From the NCBI RefSeq assembly GCF_000876015.1, contig NZ_BBQM01000012.1, positions 310,001 through 374,000 of the forward strand: DNA of 64,000 nt. Reading direction: 5' to 3'. Source of the stretch: Cupriavidus basilensis. Its GTDB lineage: Bacteria; Pseudomonadota; Gammaproteobacteria; Burkholderiales; Burkholderiaceae. The translations under genes and the position numbers were made by a program. Shown here piece after piece: positions 8,518 through 16,583 of the stretch (position 1 is its first letter; each line of letters starts with the position of its first letter). The notes under the pieces were generated by a model. That model did no database searches, had not been told where the DNA came from, and was given only the letters and a program-made list of their open reading frames with translations.

Positions 8518-10908
8518 ATGAACCGGCAAGGCAAGGCGAAGGCCCACGACGGGCCGCAGGGCATCGGCGCGTCGCTGCCGCGCAAGGAAGACGAGCGCTT
8601 CATGCGCGGGCGCGGCGAGTACGTGGGCAATATCCGCATGGTGGGCATGCTCGACGTGGCCTTCGTGCGCAGCCCGGTCGCGCACGGCCACATCGTCGGC
8701 ATCGAGAAGCCGGCCGGCTTCGAGCACGCGGTGTACACCATCGCGGATCTCGACGGCGTCGCGCCCATCGTCGCCAATTCGGGGCTGCCCGGCTTCAAGC
8801 CCTCGGAGCAGCCGGTGCTGGCGCAGGGCAAGGTGCGCCAGGTCGGCGAGACCATCGCCATGTGCGTGGCGGCCACGCGCGCGGCGGCCGAGGACATCGC
8901 CGCGCAGGTCTTCGTGGATTTCGAGGAACTGCCCGCGGTGGTCGACATGCTGGCCGCGCGCAGCGCGCCTCCGGCGCTGGTGCACGAGCACTGGGGCGAC
9001 AACGTGTTCCTCGAGGCCTTCGTCGACGCGCATCCCGAGGTGGATCTCGAGGCCATCCGCCGCGACGCGCCGATCCGCGTGCGCCGCCGGCTGCGCACCG
9101 CGCGCCAGAGCATGGCGCCGATGGAAGGGCGCGGCGTGGTGGTGCACTGGGACAAGCGCCTGTCGCAACTGATCGTGCACACCTCGGCGCAGATGCCGCA
9201 CATCACGCGCACGGGCCTGGCCCACTGCCTGGGCCTGGACGAGGGGCAGGTGCGCGTGATCGCGCCGGACGTCGGCGGCGGCTTCGGCTACAAGGGCATC
9301 CTGCTGCCGGAGGAAGTCTGCTGCGGCTGGCTGGCCATGCGGCTGGAAAAGCCGGTGCGCTGGATCGAGGACCGCCGCGAGCAACTGACGGCCAACGCCA
9401 ATTGCCGCGAGCACGCCTACGACATCGCCGCCTACGCCGACCGCGACGGCCGCCTGCTGGCGGTGGAGTGCGAGGCGCACGTGGACTCGGGCGCCTATTC
9501 GTCCTACCCGTTCTCGGCCTGCCTGGAGGCCGCGCAGGTCGGCAGCATCCTGCCGGGGCCGTACAAGATGGAGCGCTACCGCTGCCGCACGTGGTCGGTG
9601 GCCACCAACAAGCCGCCCATCCTGCCGTACCGCGGGGTGGCGCGCACCGGGGTCTGCTACGCCATCGAGACCATGATGGACGCGATCGCCGTGCAGGCCG
9701 GCATCGAGCCTTACGAAGTGCGGCTGCGCAACCTGGTGCAGCCGCACGAGATGCCCTACGACAACATCACCAACAAGCATTTCGACAGCGGCGACTATCC
9801 CGAGGCGGTGCGGCGCGCCATGCGCGCCATCGACCTGCCCGCGGTGCGCGCGCGCCAGCAGCGCGGCGAGGCCGACGGCAGGCGCATCGGCTTCGGCATG
9901 GCGGTGTTCTGCGAGCAGGGCGCGCACGGCACCTCGGTCTACCACGGCTGGGGCATCCCGATGGTGCCCGGCTACGAGCCGGCCGTGATCCGGCTGACGC
10001 CGGACGGCGTGCTCGAAGTGCGCGCCGGCGTGCACTCGCACGGGCAGAGCATGGAGACCACGCTGGCGCAGATCGCCCACGAGGTGCTCGGCATCGACAC
10101 CGGGCGCGTGCGCATCGTGCTGGGCGACACCGGCGTCACGCCGTATTCCACCGGCACCTGGGGCTCGCGCTCGATCGTCATGGCGGGCGGCGCGGTGGGC
10201 CAGGCGGCCAAGGAACTCAGGCAGCGCCTGCTCAAGATCGGCGCGTGGCTGCTCGGCGCGGTGCCGCAGGACGTGCGCTGGGAGGATGGCGCGGTGGTGG
10301 GCGCCGGCGGGCGGCGCACGCTGGCGGAAATCGCGCGCACCTGGTATCTGGCGCCGCAGTTGCTGCCGCCTGACGTGGACCCGCGCGGCCTGGAAGTGTC
10401 CACCTCCTACCAGGCGCGGCGCGACACCGGCACCTTCAGCTACGCCTGCCACGCGGTGGTGGTGGCGGTGGATACCGAACTGGGCCACACCGAGATCCTC
10501 GACTACGCGATCGTCGAGGACGGCGGCGTGCTGATCAACCCGATGGTGGTCGACGGACAGGTGTTCGGCGGCGCCGCGCAGGGCATCGGCACGGCGCTGT
10601 ATGAAGCCATGCCGTACAGCGCGGACGGCCAGCCGCTCGCTTCGACGCTGGCCGACTACATGCTGCCGGGCGCCACCGAGGTGCCGGCCATCCGGATCGA
10701 ACACATGGAGACACCCGCGCCTTACACCGAATTCGGCCAGAAGGGCATCGGCGAGAGCGGCGCCATCGGCTCGCCGGCGGCCATCGCCAACGCCGTCAAC
10801 GATGCGCTGCGCGCGCTTGGCGCCGAGGTGCTGGAGCTGCCGGTATCGCCGCGCGTGGTGGTCGAGGCGCTCAGCCGTGCCCGCGCCGCGGCGGGAGTCG
10901 CAGCATGA
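8518..10908 (+). CDS. Molybdenum hydroxylase, large (Mo-MCD) subunit
   Basis: A 796-residue catalytic subunit of the xanthine-dehydrogenase/CO-dehydrogenase superfamily. The N-terminal GIGASLPRKEDERFMRGRGEYV, GGGFGYKG near 253-260 (molybdopterin contact), the RGVARTGVCYAIE block and GQKGIGESGAIGSP with catalytic Glu746 are all present. Such enzymes hydroxylate electron-poor carbon next to ring nitrogen, or aldehydes, using water. It is followed with ATGA overlap by the FAD and 2Fe-2S subunits, so a three-subunit enzyme is encoded. The active-site loop lacks the AYRCSFR signature of CO dehydrogenase, so CO is not the likely substrate; an N-heterocycle is more plausible. Confidence 0.93.
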   Translation: MNRQGKAKAHDGPQGIGASLPRKEDERFMRGRGEYVGNIRMVGMLDVAFVRSPVAHGHIVGIEKPAGFEHAVYTIADLDGVAPIVANSGLPGFKPSEQPVLAQGKVRQVGETIAMCVAATRAAAEDIAAQVFVDFEELPAVVDMLAARSAPPALVHEHWGDNVFLEAFVDAHPEVDLEAIRRDAPIRVRRRLRTARQSMAPMEGRGVVVHWDKRLSQLIVHTSAQMPHITRTGLAHCLGLDEGQVRVIAPDVGGGFGYKGILLPEEVCCGWLAMRLEKPVRWIEDRREQLTANANCREHAYDIAAYADRDGRLLAVECEAHVDSGAYSSYPFSACLEAAQVGSILPGPYKMERYRCRTWSVATNKPPILPYRGVARTGVCYAIETMMDAIAVQAGIEPYEVRLRNLVQPHEMPYDNITNKHFDSGDYPEAVRRAMRAIDLPAVRARQQRGEADGRRIGFGMAVFCEQGAHGTSVYHGWGIPMVPGYEPAVIRLTPDGVLEVRAGVHSHGQSMETTLAQIAHEVLGIDTGRVRIVLGDTGVTPYSTGTWGSRSIVMAGGAVGQAAKELRQRLLKIGAWLLGAVPQDVRWEDGAVVGAGGRRTLAEIARTWYLAPQLLPPDVDPRGLEVSTSYQARRDTGTFSYACHAVVVAVDTELGHTEILDYAIVEDGGVLINPMVVDGQVFGGAAQGIGTALYEAMPYSADGQPLASTLADYMLPGATEVPAIRIEHMETPAPYTEFGQKGIGESGAIGSPAAIANAVNDALRALGAEVLELPVSPRVVVEALSRARAAAGVAA

Positions 10909-11738
10909 AGCCGCCGGTATTCGACTACGCCCGCCCGCTGACCTGCGCGGACGCGTTCGCCCATCCCGACCTGGCCGACGGCATGGCCAAGTTCGCGGCC
11001 GGCTGCCAGTCGCTCGGGCCGATGATGAACCTGCGCCTGGCCCAGCCCGGCATGCTGGTGGACCTGCGCGCCATTGCCGCGCTGCGCGAATGCGGCGCGC
11101 AGGGCGACGCGGCCGTGCTCGGCGCGTGCATCACCCATGCCGAGATCGAGGACGGCAAGGTCGACGACGGCACGCAGGGGCTGATGCCCCACGTGGCGCG
11201 CGGCATCGCCTACCGCGCGGTGCGCAACCGCGGCACGCTGGGCGGCAGCCTGGCCCATGCCGACCCCGCCGCCGACTGGATCAACACCATGTGCGCGCTC
11301 GACGCCGAGTTCCTGGTCAGCGGCCCGCGCGGCGCGCGCACGGTGGCCAGCGCCGACTGGATGCTCGGCGCCTTCACCACCGCGCTGGAAGGCGACGAGA
11401 TCCTGACCGGCGTGCGCTACCGGCGGCTGTCGCCGGCGGCGCGCTGGGCCTACTACAAGTTCAACCGCAAGCCCGGCGAATTCGCCGAGGCGATCGCCAT
11501 CGTGATCGACGATCCGGCCGCCGGCACGTGCCGCGCGGTGATCGGCGCCATCGACGGCGCGCCGCACCGGATCGACGACGCGCGCGCGCTGCTCGCGCCG
11601 GGCGCCGATGCCGGCTTGCCCGGGCGCCACGTCGAGGCCGCCGGGCTGGACGCGGACAGCTATGAATTCCAGGTGCACCGCGTGGCGCTCGAGCGCGCCA
11701 TCGCCATTGTGCAGCGCCACGGCAGGAACCCGCTATGA
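10905..11738 (+). CDS. Molybdenum hydroxylase, FAD-binding medium subunit
   Basis: A 277-residue subunit of the CoxM/XdhB type. FAD-contact loops are visible: AAGCQSLGPMMNLRLAQP near 27-44 and RNRGTLGGSLAHADPAADW near 108-126, followed by a C-terminal CO_deh_flav_C-like domain. It passes electrons from the 2Fe-2S subunit to the acceptor. The ATG lies in an ATGA overlap with the large subunit, and its own stop overlaps the start of the 2Fe-2S subunit in the same way. Confidence 0.92.
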   Translation: MKPPVFDYARPLTCADAFAHPDLADGMAKFAAGCQSLGPMMNLRLAQPGMLVDLRAIAALRECGAQGDAAVLGACITHAEIEDGKVDDGTQGLMPHVARGIAYRAVRNRGTLGGSLAHADPAADWINTMCALDAEFLVSGPRGARTVASADWMLGAFTTALEGDEILTGVRYRRLSPAARWAYYKFNRKPGEFAEAIAIVIDDPAAGTCRAVIGAIDGAPHRIDDARALLAPGADAGLPGRHVEAAGLDADSYEFQVHRVALERAIAIVQRHGRNPL

Positions 11739-12319
11739 ACGACCTCACCGATCTTTCCGACCTCACCGACCCCGCTGCCTCTGGCGGCCACGACGCCGTG
11801 ACCGTGCCCGTGATCGAGCACGCCATCGAGCTGACCGTCAACCGCGCCCGCGTGCGGGCCACGGTGGAGCCGCGCACCAGCCTGGCCGATTTCCTGCGCG
11901 AGCAGCAGATGCTGTGCGGCACCAACATCGGCTGCGAGCAGGGTGTGTGCGGCGCCTGCACGCTGCTGGTCGACGGCGCGCCCGCGCGCTCCTGCATCAC
12001 GCCGGCGGTGGCCTGCGCCGGCGCGAGCGTGCAGAGCATCGAAGGCTTCGACGACGACCCCGCCATGCGCGAGCTGCGCGAGGCCTTCCGCGCCGAGCAC
12101 GCGCTGCAATGCGGCTACTGCACGCCCGGCATGCTGATGACCGCGCGCGACATCGTGACCCGGCTGCCCGATGCCGACGACGCGCGCGTGCGGCTGGAGC
12201 TGTCCGGCAACCTGTGCCGCTGCACCGGCTACGTCGGCATCGTGCGGGCCATCCGGCGCGTGCTGGAGGCGCGCCGCGCGCGTGCCGCCGCGCCGGCTGT
12301 GCAACTCGCCGGCGCCTGA
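11735..12319 (+). CDS. Molybdenum hydroxylase, 2Fe-2S small subunit
   Basis: A 194-residue subunit with both clusters. The plant-type ferredoxin domain has CGTNIGCEQGVCGAC (first Cys at 61) and a fourth Cys in ARSC; the helical second domain has QCGYC (Cys 126 and 129) and GNLCRCTGY. An N-terminal extension of about 35 residues (NDLTDLSDLTDPA, repetitive) precedes the usual start and is unusual; an internal start is possible but no good ATG is available. It relays electrons from Mo to FAD. Coupled by ATGA overlap to the upstream subunit. Confidence 0.93.
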   Translation: MNDLTDLSDLTDPAASGGHDAVTVPVIEHAIELTVNRARVRATVEPRTSLADFLREQQMLCGTNIGCEQGVCGACTLLVDGAPARSCITPAVACAGASVQSIEGFDDDPAMRELREAFRAEHALQCGYCTPGMLMTARDIVTRLPDADDARVRLELSGNLCRCTGYVGIVRAIRRVLEARRARAAAPAVQLAGA

Positions 12320-12343
12320 TTCAGGAATTCACAGGGAACCATG

Positions 12344-13006
12344 ATGGAAATCGAACAAAGCTTCACCGTGCCATACCCGCGCGCCAGCGTGTGGGCCTGC
12401 TTCCATGACGCGCCGGGCGTGGTCGGCTGCCTGCCCGGCGCGTCGCTGCTCGCGCCGCCCGAGGGCGGCCTGCTCAAGCTGGCGATGGCGGTCAAGCTGG
12501 GCCCGATCGCCGCCTCGTTCAGCGGCGACGGCGAGATGCGGCTCGACGAAGACGCCTTCCGCGGCAGCGTCAGCGGCGGCGGCGTCGATCGCAAGAGCGC
12601 CTCGCGCGTCAAGGGCGTGGCGGCCTTCGCGCTGGAAGAGGCGGCGCCGGGACAGACGCGCGTCGACGTGAAGGTCGACTACACGATCGCCGGCAGCCTC
12701 GCGCAGTTCTCGCGCGGCGGCCTGGTGAAGGACCTCGCCACGCGCATGACCGAGGCCTTCGCCGCCAACCTCAAGGCCAGGCTCGACGCCAGCGCGCCGG
12801 CGGCGGCCCCCGCGCCGGCGGCGCCCGTGCCCGCCGGCGACGCATCGCCGGCCGCGGCCAGCGCGCCGGCGCCGGCGCCCATGTCTGCGCCGGCCGCGGC
12901 CGCGCGCCAGCCGATGCCCGCCAACGCGCCGCTCAACCTCGGCAACCTGTTCTGGAAGATCCTGTGGGCACGGCTGCGCGGCCTGTTCGGCGCGGGAAGC
13001 CGCTGA
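12344..13006 (+). CDS. CoxG-like SRPBCC protein with C-terminal membrane anchor
   Basis: A 220-residue protein. Residues 1-150 form the START/SRPBCC fold of CO dehydrogenase subunit G: FTVPYPRASVWACFHDAPGVVGCLPGA, then GEMRLDEDAFRGSVSGGGVDRKSASRVKG as separate segments. A 45-residue Ala/Pro linker follows, and the end (LFWKILWARLRGLFG) looks like an amphipathic membrane-binding helix. CoxG recruits or matures molybdenum hydroxylases at the membrane. Two ATG codons lie in tandem at 12341 and 12344; the second matches the family start. It follows the 2Fe-2S subunit by 24 bases. Confidence 0.85.
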   Translation: MEIEQSFTVPYPRASVWACFHDAPGVVGCLPGASLLAPPEGGLLKLAMAVKLGPIAASFSGDGEMRLDEDAFRGSVSGGGVDRKSASRVKGVAAFALEEAAPGQTRVDVKVDYTIAGSLAQFSRGGLVKDLATRMTEAFAANLKARLDASAPAAAPAPAAPVPAGDASPAAASAPAPAPMSAPAAAARQPMPANAPLNLGNLFWKILWARLRGLFGAGSR

Positions 13007-14235
13007 TGATGCCCGCGACATCGATGCCGGACACATCCGCCGCGGCCGGCCGCGCCAACGACGCCGCGCTGCAACGGCTTTACGCCGTGCGGCCGCAGTG
13101 GCAGGGCGTGCGCAGCGCGCGCGACGCCGTCGGCCTGCCGGACCGCACGCTGCTGCACGCCGGGCCGCCGTTCGCCGACCCGCGCGCGCCGTCGGCGCCG
13201 GTGCTGTCGTCGGCGGTGCTGTGCTGCCTGTACGAAGGCTGGGCGGACACCGAGGCCAAGGCCGAGGCGCTGATCGCATCCGGCGCGGTGACGCTGGCCA
13301 GCGCGCAGTCGTTCGACGTGGTGACGCCGCTGGCCGCGGTCATCTCGCCGCGCACCGCGCTGGTGGAAGTGGCCGACGCCGGCAACCCCGCCAACCGCGC
13401 GTGGTCGCTGCTGGGCAGCGGCGCGGGGCCCCAGATCCGCTTCGGCAGCCGCGATCCGGCCGTGCTGGCGCGCCTCGGCTGGCGCGACGACGTGCTGGCG
13501 CCGGCGCTGGCGGCGACGCTGGCGCGCTGCCCGGTCGACCTGATCCCGCTGGCCCGCCACGGCGTGGACGGCGGCGACGACCTGCACGCGCGCACCGCGA
13601 GCGCCACCGCCGCGCTGATCCGGCACCTGGCGCCGCGCGTGCACGACGAGGAGGTCATGGCGGTGCTGGCGCGCACGCCGCTGTTCTTCCTCACGTTGTG
13701 GATGGCGGCCTGCCACACCATGACGGCGGCGGCGGCGCACGGCGCCGCGCCCGAGGCCACGCTGGTGGTGGCGCTGGCCGGCAACGGCAGCGAGGTCGGC
13801 GTGCGGCTGGCGGGCCGCGCGTCGCGCTGGTTCACCGCGCGCGCGGACGCGCCGGACGGCCCGCGCCTCGACGCGGCCTGCACCGTGGCCGCCGCGCCGA
13901 TGACCGGCGACAGCGGCGTCATCGATGCCGCCGGTTTCGGCGCGCAGGCGCTGGCGCTGGCCCCCGAGCCGGCGGCGGCGTTCTCGGCGTGGCTGCCGCC
14001 GCGCTGGCAGGAGAGTCAGGCGCGCCTGTACGCGGGCCGGCATCCGGCCTTCGCCGACCTGCATTGCGGGCTGGATGCCGCGCGCGTGGCGGCCGGGCAG
14101 GCCGCGCCGCTGGCCGCCATCGCGATGATCGGTGCCGATGGCCGCACGGGCCTGCTGGGGCGGGGACTGTTCACGGCGCCGGCGGCGCTGTTCGCGTCGG
14201 CATTGCCGGGCGCGGCGGCGCAGCACGGCGCGTAG
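13006..14235 (+). CDS. DUF1116 protein (AllG/YlbE-like)
   Basis: A 409-residue protein starting at ATG 13006 (or 13009), overlapping the CoxG stop. It carries the DUF1116 pattern: LQRLYAVRPQW near the start, DRTLLHAGPPF, ISPRTALVEVADAG, GNGSEVGVRLAG and the PMTGDSGVID segment near 300. In Escherichia coli the DUF1116 protein YlbE (AllG) works with FdrA/AllF and YlbF/AllH as oxamate carbamoyltransferase at the end of anaerobic allantoin use. No FdrA or YlbF homologue is visible in this window, so the role here is open. Its place at the end of the Mo-hydroxylase operon points to a carbamoyl- or amide-related late step. Confidence 0.8.
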   Translation: MMPATSMPDTSAAAGRANDAALQRLYAVRPQWQGVRSARDAVGLPDRTLLHAGPPFADPRAPSAPVLSSAVLCCLYEGWADTEAKAEALIASGAVTLASAQSFDVVTPLAAVISPRTALVEVADAGNPANRAWSLLGSGAGPQIRFGSRDPAVLARLGWRDDVLAPALAATLARCPVDLIPLARHGVDGGDDLHARTASATAALIRHLAPRVHDEEVMAVLARTPLFFLTLWMAACHTMTAAAAHGAAPEATLVVALAGNGSEVGVRLAGRASRWFTARADAPDGPRLDAACTVAAAPMTGDSGVIDAAGFGAQALALAPEPAAAFSAWLPPRWQESQARLYAGRHPAFADLHCGLDAARVAAGQAAPLAAIAMIGADGRTGLLGRGLFTAPAALFASALPGAAAQHGA

Positions 14236-14310
14236 CGGGGCGGCGCGGCAGCCGGGCCGCGTGACGGCGAAGAGCGCCTTGCGCGGCGCCGCGATGGCGC
14301 GGTTGCGCGC

Positions 14311-14880
14311 TCAGAGCGGCAGCGTCATCAGCAGCGTCAGCGCCGAGGTGTCGCGCAGGCCGGCCCGCGTGGCCAGCCGGCGCAGGGCGGCCAGCGCCGC
14401 GCCGCCCGCCTCGCCAAGCCGGCTGGCGAGGTTCAGCCGCGCCAGCACGCGCGTGGCGAAGCGCAGCATGAAGGGCACCTGCCTGCGGCAGAACGCGACC
14501 TTGCGCACGTAGCCGTCGACTTCCCACAGCCACGTGGTGTTGGCCGGGAAGTAGGCGATGTCGCCGGCGCGCAGCGCGTGCGTGCGCCCGTCGGCACTGG
14601 TGACCTGGACCTTGCCTTCCAGGATCACCACGGTTTCTTCCCAGCCGTAGTACCACTGGAAGGTGCCGGAAGTGCATTCCCACAGATTGGTGCAAGCCAG
14701 CCCGTCGACGGCGCGCGAGTGCAGCGCCGCGCGCGACTGCGGCTCGCCGGCGCGGATCCAGGCCGGGTCGATGGGGCAGCTCTGCATCGGCAGGTCGCGC
14801 GTGTTGGCGAACGCGCCTGCGCGGCGCCGCGCGGGCGTGCGTTCCGGCGCAGCGGTGCCGGACATCGTTTGCGAGCCCAT
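14311..14880 (-). CDS. Cupin-domain protein (cupin_3, ureidoglycine-aminohydrolase-like fold)
   Basis: A 189-residue protein; ATG 14880 has a GGGAGG site. After a 25-residue disordered start, a single cupin barrel is visible: CTSGTFQWYYGWEETVVILEG has the W-E-E pattern of the DUF861 group, followed by LRAGDIAYFPANTTWLWEVDGYVRKVAF. This group includes (S)-ureidoglycine aminohydrolase-related and sugar- or phenylacetate-linked cupins. The 45-residue Ala/Leu-rich tail beyond the barrel is not part of the usual domain. It converges on the DUF1116 gene and could act in the same nitrogen pathway, but it could also be unrelated. Confidence 0.75.
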   Translation of the reverse strand: MGSQTMSGTAAPERTPARRRAGAFANTRDLPMQSCPIDPAWIRAGEPQSRAALHSRAVDGLACTNLWECTSGTFQWYYGWEETVVILEGKVQVTSADGRTHALRAGDIAYFPANTTWLWEVDGYVRKVAFCRRQVPFMLRFATRVLARLNLASRLGEAGGAALAALRRLATRAGLRDTSALTLLMTLPL

Positions 14881-15001
14881 GTCAGCCTCCCGTTGTCTTG
14901 ACTGGTAGGCCGAATTTAGCGGGCGGCGGGCGCGCGTTAAGTGCGCAAGCGCACTTTCGGGCGAGCCCGCCCGGCGGACACGCTCGGCGCGGCGGCGCGG
15001 C

Positions 15002-15307
15002 TCAGTTGGCCCGGCCGGCCAGCGCGCGCAGGTACTCGTTCTTCTTGTCGAGAATCAGCTTGCCGAGGAAACCGGCGTCGTAGGCCTTGAGCAGGTGCGC
15101 GTGGTATTGCTCGAGATAGCGCGCGATGCGGCTTTGCTCGCATTCGATGCCGCACAGCCAGGCGAAGGTCTCGCCGTCCCAGCGGAAACGCAGGCCGAGT
15201 TCGGTGAAGGCGGCGTTGTAGGCGGCAAGCTGGGCGTCGTCGGCCGCCGCGGCGGCGCTGGTGGCGGCATGGCTGGCGGGGCGGACTGCGGACTGGACCT
15301 GGTTCAT
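15002..15307 (-). CDS. Small conserved protein of unknown function
   Basis: A 101-residue protein; ATG 15307 has a GAGGAGT site, so longer in-frame starts are unlikely. After an Ala-rich start the chain is a charged, mostly helical sequence (ELGLRFRWDGETFAWLCGIE, then RIARYLEQYHAHLLKAYDAGFLGKLI). No domain was recognised. It has two Cys-free helices and one WLCGIEC segment. The upstream region (15340-15413) is strongly AT-rich and likely holds its promoter. Confidence 0.7.
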   Translation of the reverse strand: MNQVQSAVRPASHAATSAAAAADDAQLAAYNAAFTELGLRFRWDGETFAWLCGIECEQSRIARYLEQYHAHLLKAYDAGFLGKLILDKKNEYLRALAGRAN

Positions 15308-15413
15308 GATCGGACTCCTCGGGCGCTTGGCAGTGGTGGGCCTGCACCGAAGCATAGGGTTGCCGATCAATTAACGATAATTAAAGTTAAATCGAGTAAC
15401 CATAAGTCATTGT

Positions 15414-16373
15414 TTATGGTTTGGGCGCCGGCCGCCGGCGCGGCCGGATCAGCCCGTCCACGCCGGTGATGCGCTGGATCAGGCTGGCGCCTTCTTCCAT
15501 CAGGAAATGCTTGAAGGCGAGCGCCACCGGCGGCAGGCGCTTGTTCTTGCGGTGCACCACGTACCAGTTGAGCATTACCGGGAAGCCCGCGATGTCGAGC
15601 ACGGCGAGGTTGCCGGTCTGCAGCTCGAGCCCCACGGTGTGGGCCGACAGGAAGGCGATGCCCATGTTGGCGATCACGGCCTGCTTGATGGTCTCGGTGC
15701 TCTTGATCTCCATCGCGATGCGCATGTTCGACAGCCGCCCGGCAAAACCCTCCTGCATGGAGTTCCAGGTGTCGGAGCCTTTCTCGCGCGCGACGAAGGC
15801 TTCGTCGGTCAGCGCCGACAGCGGGATGTTGCGCTTGCCCACGAGGTGGTGGCCGGGCGCGGCGACGATGACATAGGGGTGTGGCGCGAACGGCTCGCTG
15901 ATGGTGTCCATGCCCTCGGGCGGGCGCACCATCACGGCGAGGTCGGTGAGGTTGCCGGCGAGCTGGTGCAGCAATTCCTCGCGGTTGTGCACCGCAAGGT
16001 TGAGCGTCACGCCGTCGTGGCGCTGCATGAACTGTGCGAGCAGGCGCGGGAAGAAGTAGTCGCCGGCGCTGATCACGGCCACGTTGAGGCGTCCGCCGGA
16101 GATGCCCTTGAGCTGCGACATGGCATCTTCCGCTTCGCGGAATTGCTGCATGATGCTGCGGCTGTAGTGCAGCATCTCGGTGCCCGCCGGCGTGAGGTAG
16201 ATCCTCTTGCCCAGTTGCTCGAACAGCGGCAGGCCGACGTGCCCCTCGAGCTGGCGCACCTGCGTGGAGACCGCGGGCTGGGTCAGGTGCAGCTCTTCGG
16301 CCGCGCGCGAAAAGCTCAGGTGGCGGGCGACGGTCTCGAAAACCTTCAGCTGGCGCAGCGTAGCGTTCTTCAT
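15414..16373 (-). CDS. LysR-family regulator (CbbR-like)
   Basis: A 319-residue LysR protein. The N-terminal winged helix is clear: TLRQLKVFETVARHLSFSRA, LHLTQPAVSTQVRQLE and LFEQLGKRIYLTPAG (residues 5-65). The effector domain follows (LNVAVISAGDYFFPRLL...). Similarity in pattern is to the CbbR/CfxR branch, but no Calvin-cycle gene is nearby. It is divergent from the MFS gene at 16584 with a 210-base AT-rich region between, so that transporter is its most likely target. Effector unknown. Confidence 0.9.
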   Translation of the reverse strand: MKNATLRQLKVFETVARHLSFSRAAEELHLTQPAVSTQVRQLEGHVGLPLFEQLGKRIYLTPAGTEMLHYSRSIMQQFREAEDAMSQLKGISGGRLNVAVISAGDYFFPRLLAQFMQRHDGVTLNLAVHNREELLHQLAGNLTDLAVMVRPPEGMDTISEPFAPHPYVIVAAPGHHLVGKRNIPLSALTDEAFVAREKGSDTWNSMQEGFAGRLSNMRIAMEIKSTETIKQAVIANMGIAFLSAHTVGLELQTGNLAVLDIAGFPVMLNWYVVHRKNKRLPPVALAFKHFLMEEGASLIQRITGVDGLIRPRRRPAPKP

Positions 16374-16442
16374 GCACGGGTCCGCCCGATATATAAGGGA
16401 TCGTCAATGATCATAATAAAAAACTTTATGTCGTGCCGTACT

Positions 16443-16454
16443 TAGTTTGAACTA
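16443..16454. promoter_or_regulatory. Candidate LysR-box in divergent region
   Basis: TAGTTTGAACTA is an inverted repeat (TAGTT/AACTA) in the AT-rich divergent region between the LysR gene and the MFS gene, close to the T-N11-A form of LysR sites. A second palindrome ATGATCAT is at 16407-16414. Both are inferred from sequence symmetry only. Confidence 0.4.
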
Positions 16455-16583
16455 GCATCAGTCCACGGATGCAACGTGCCGCAATGTCAGGCGCGCTCGA
16501 TCAGTAGTGACCAAGGGCTCCCCCAGCAGAGACGCCCATCCCTCGCGCCGCAGAGCGCGACAGCACTATGCAGGAGACACGAC

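Noticed and set aside
8341..10704. Long reverse-strand frame opposite the Mo hydroxylase large subunit
   Set aside because: Shadow of the real gene; composition is His/Arg/Asp-rich with no fold, and it crosses two real genes.
8518..13006. Aerobic CO dehydrogenase (CoxMSL) operon
   Set aside because: CoxG is present and subunits are related, but the AYRCSFR active-site signature of true CoxL is absent and the order L-M-S differs from coxMSL.
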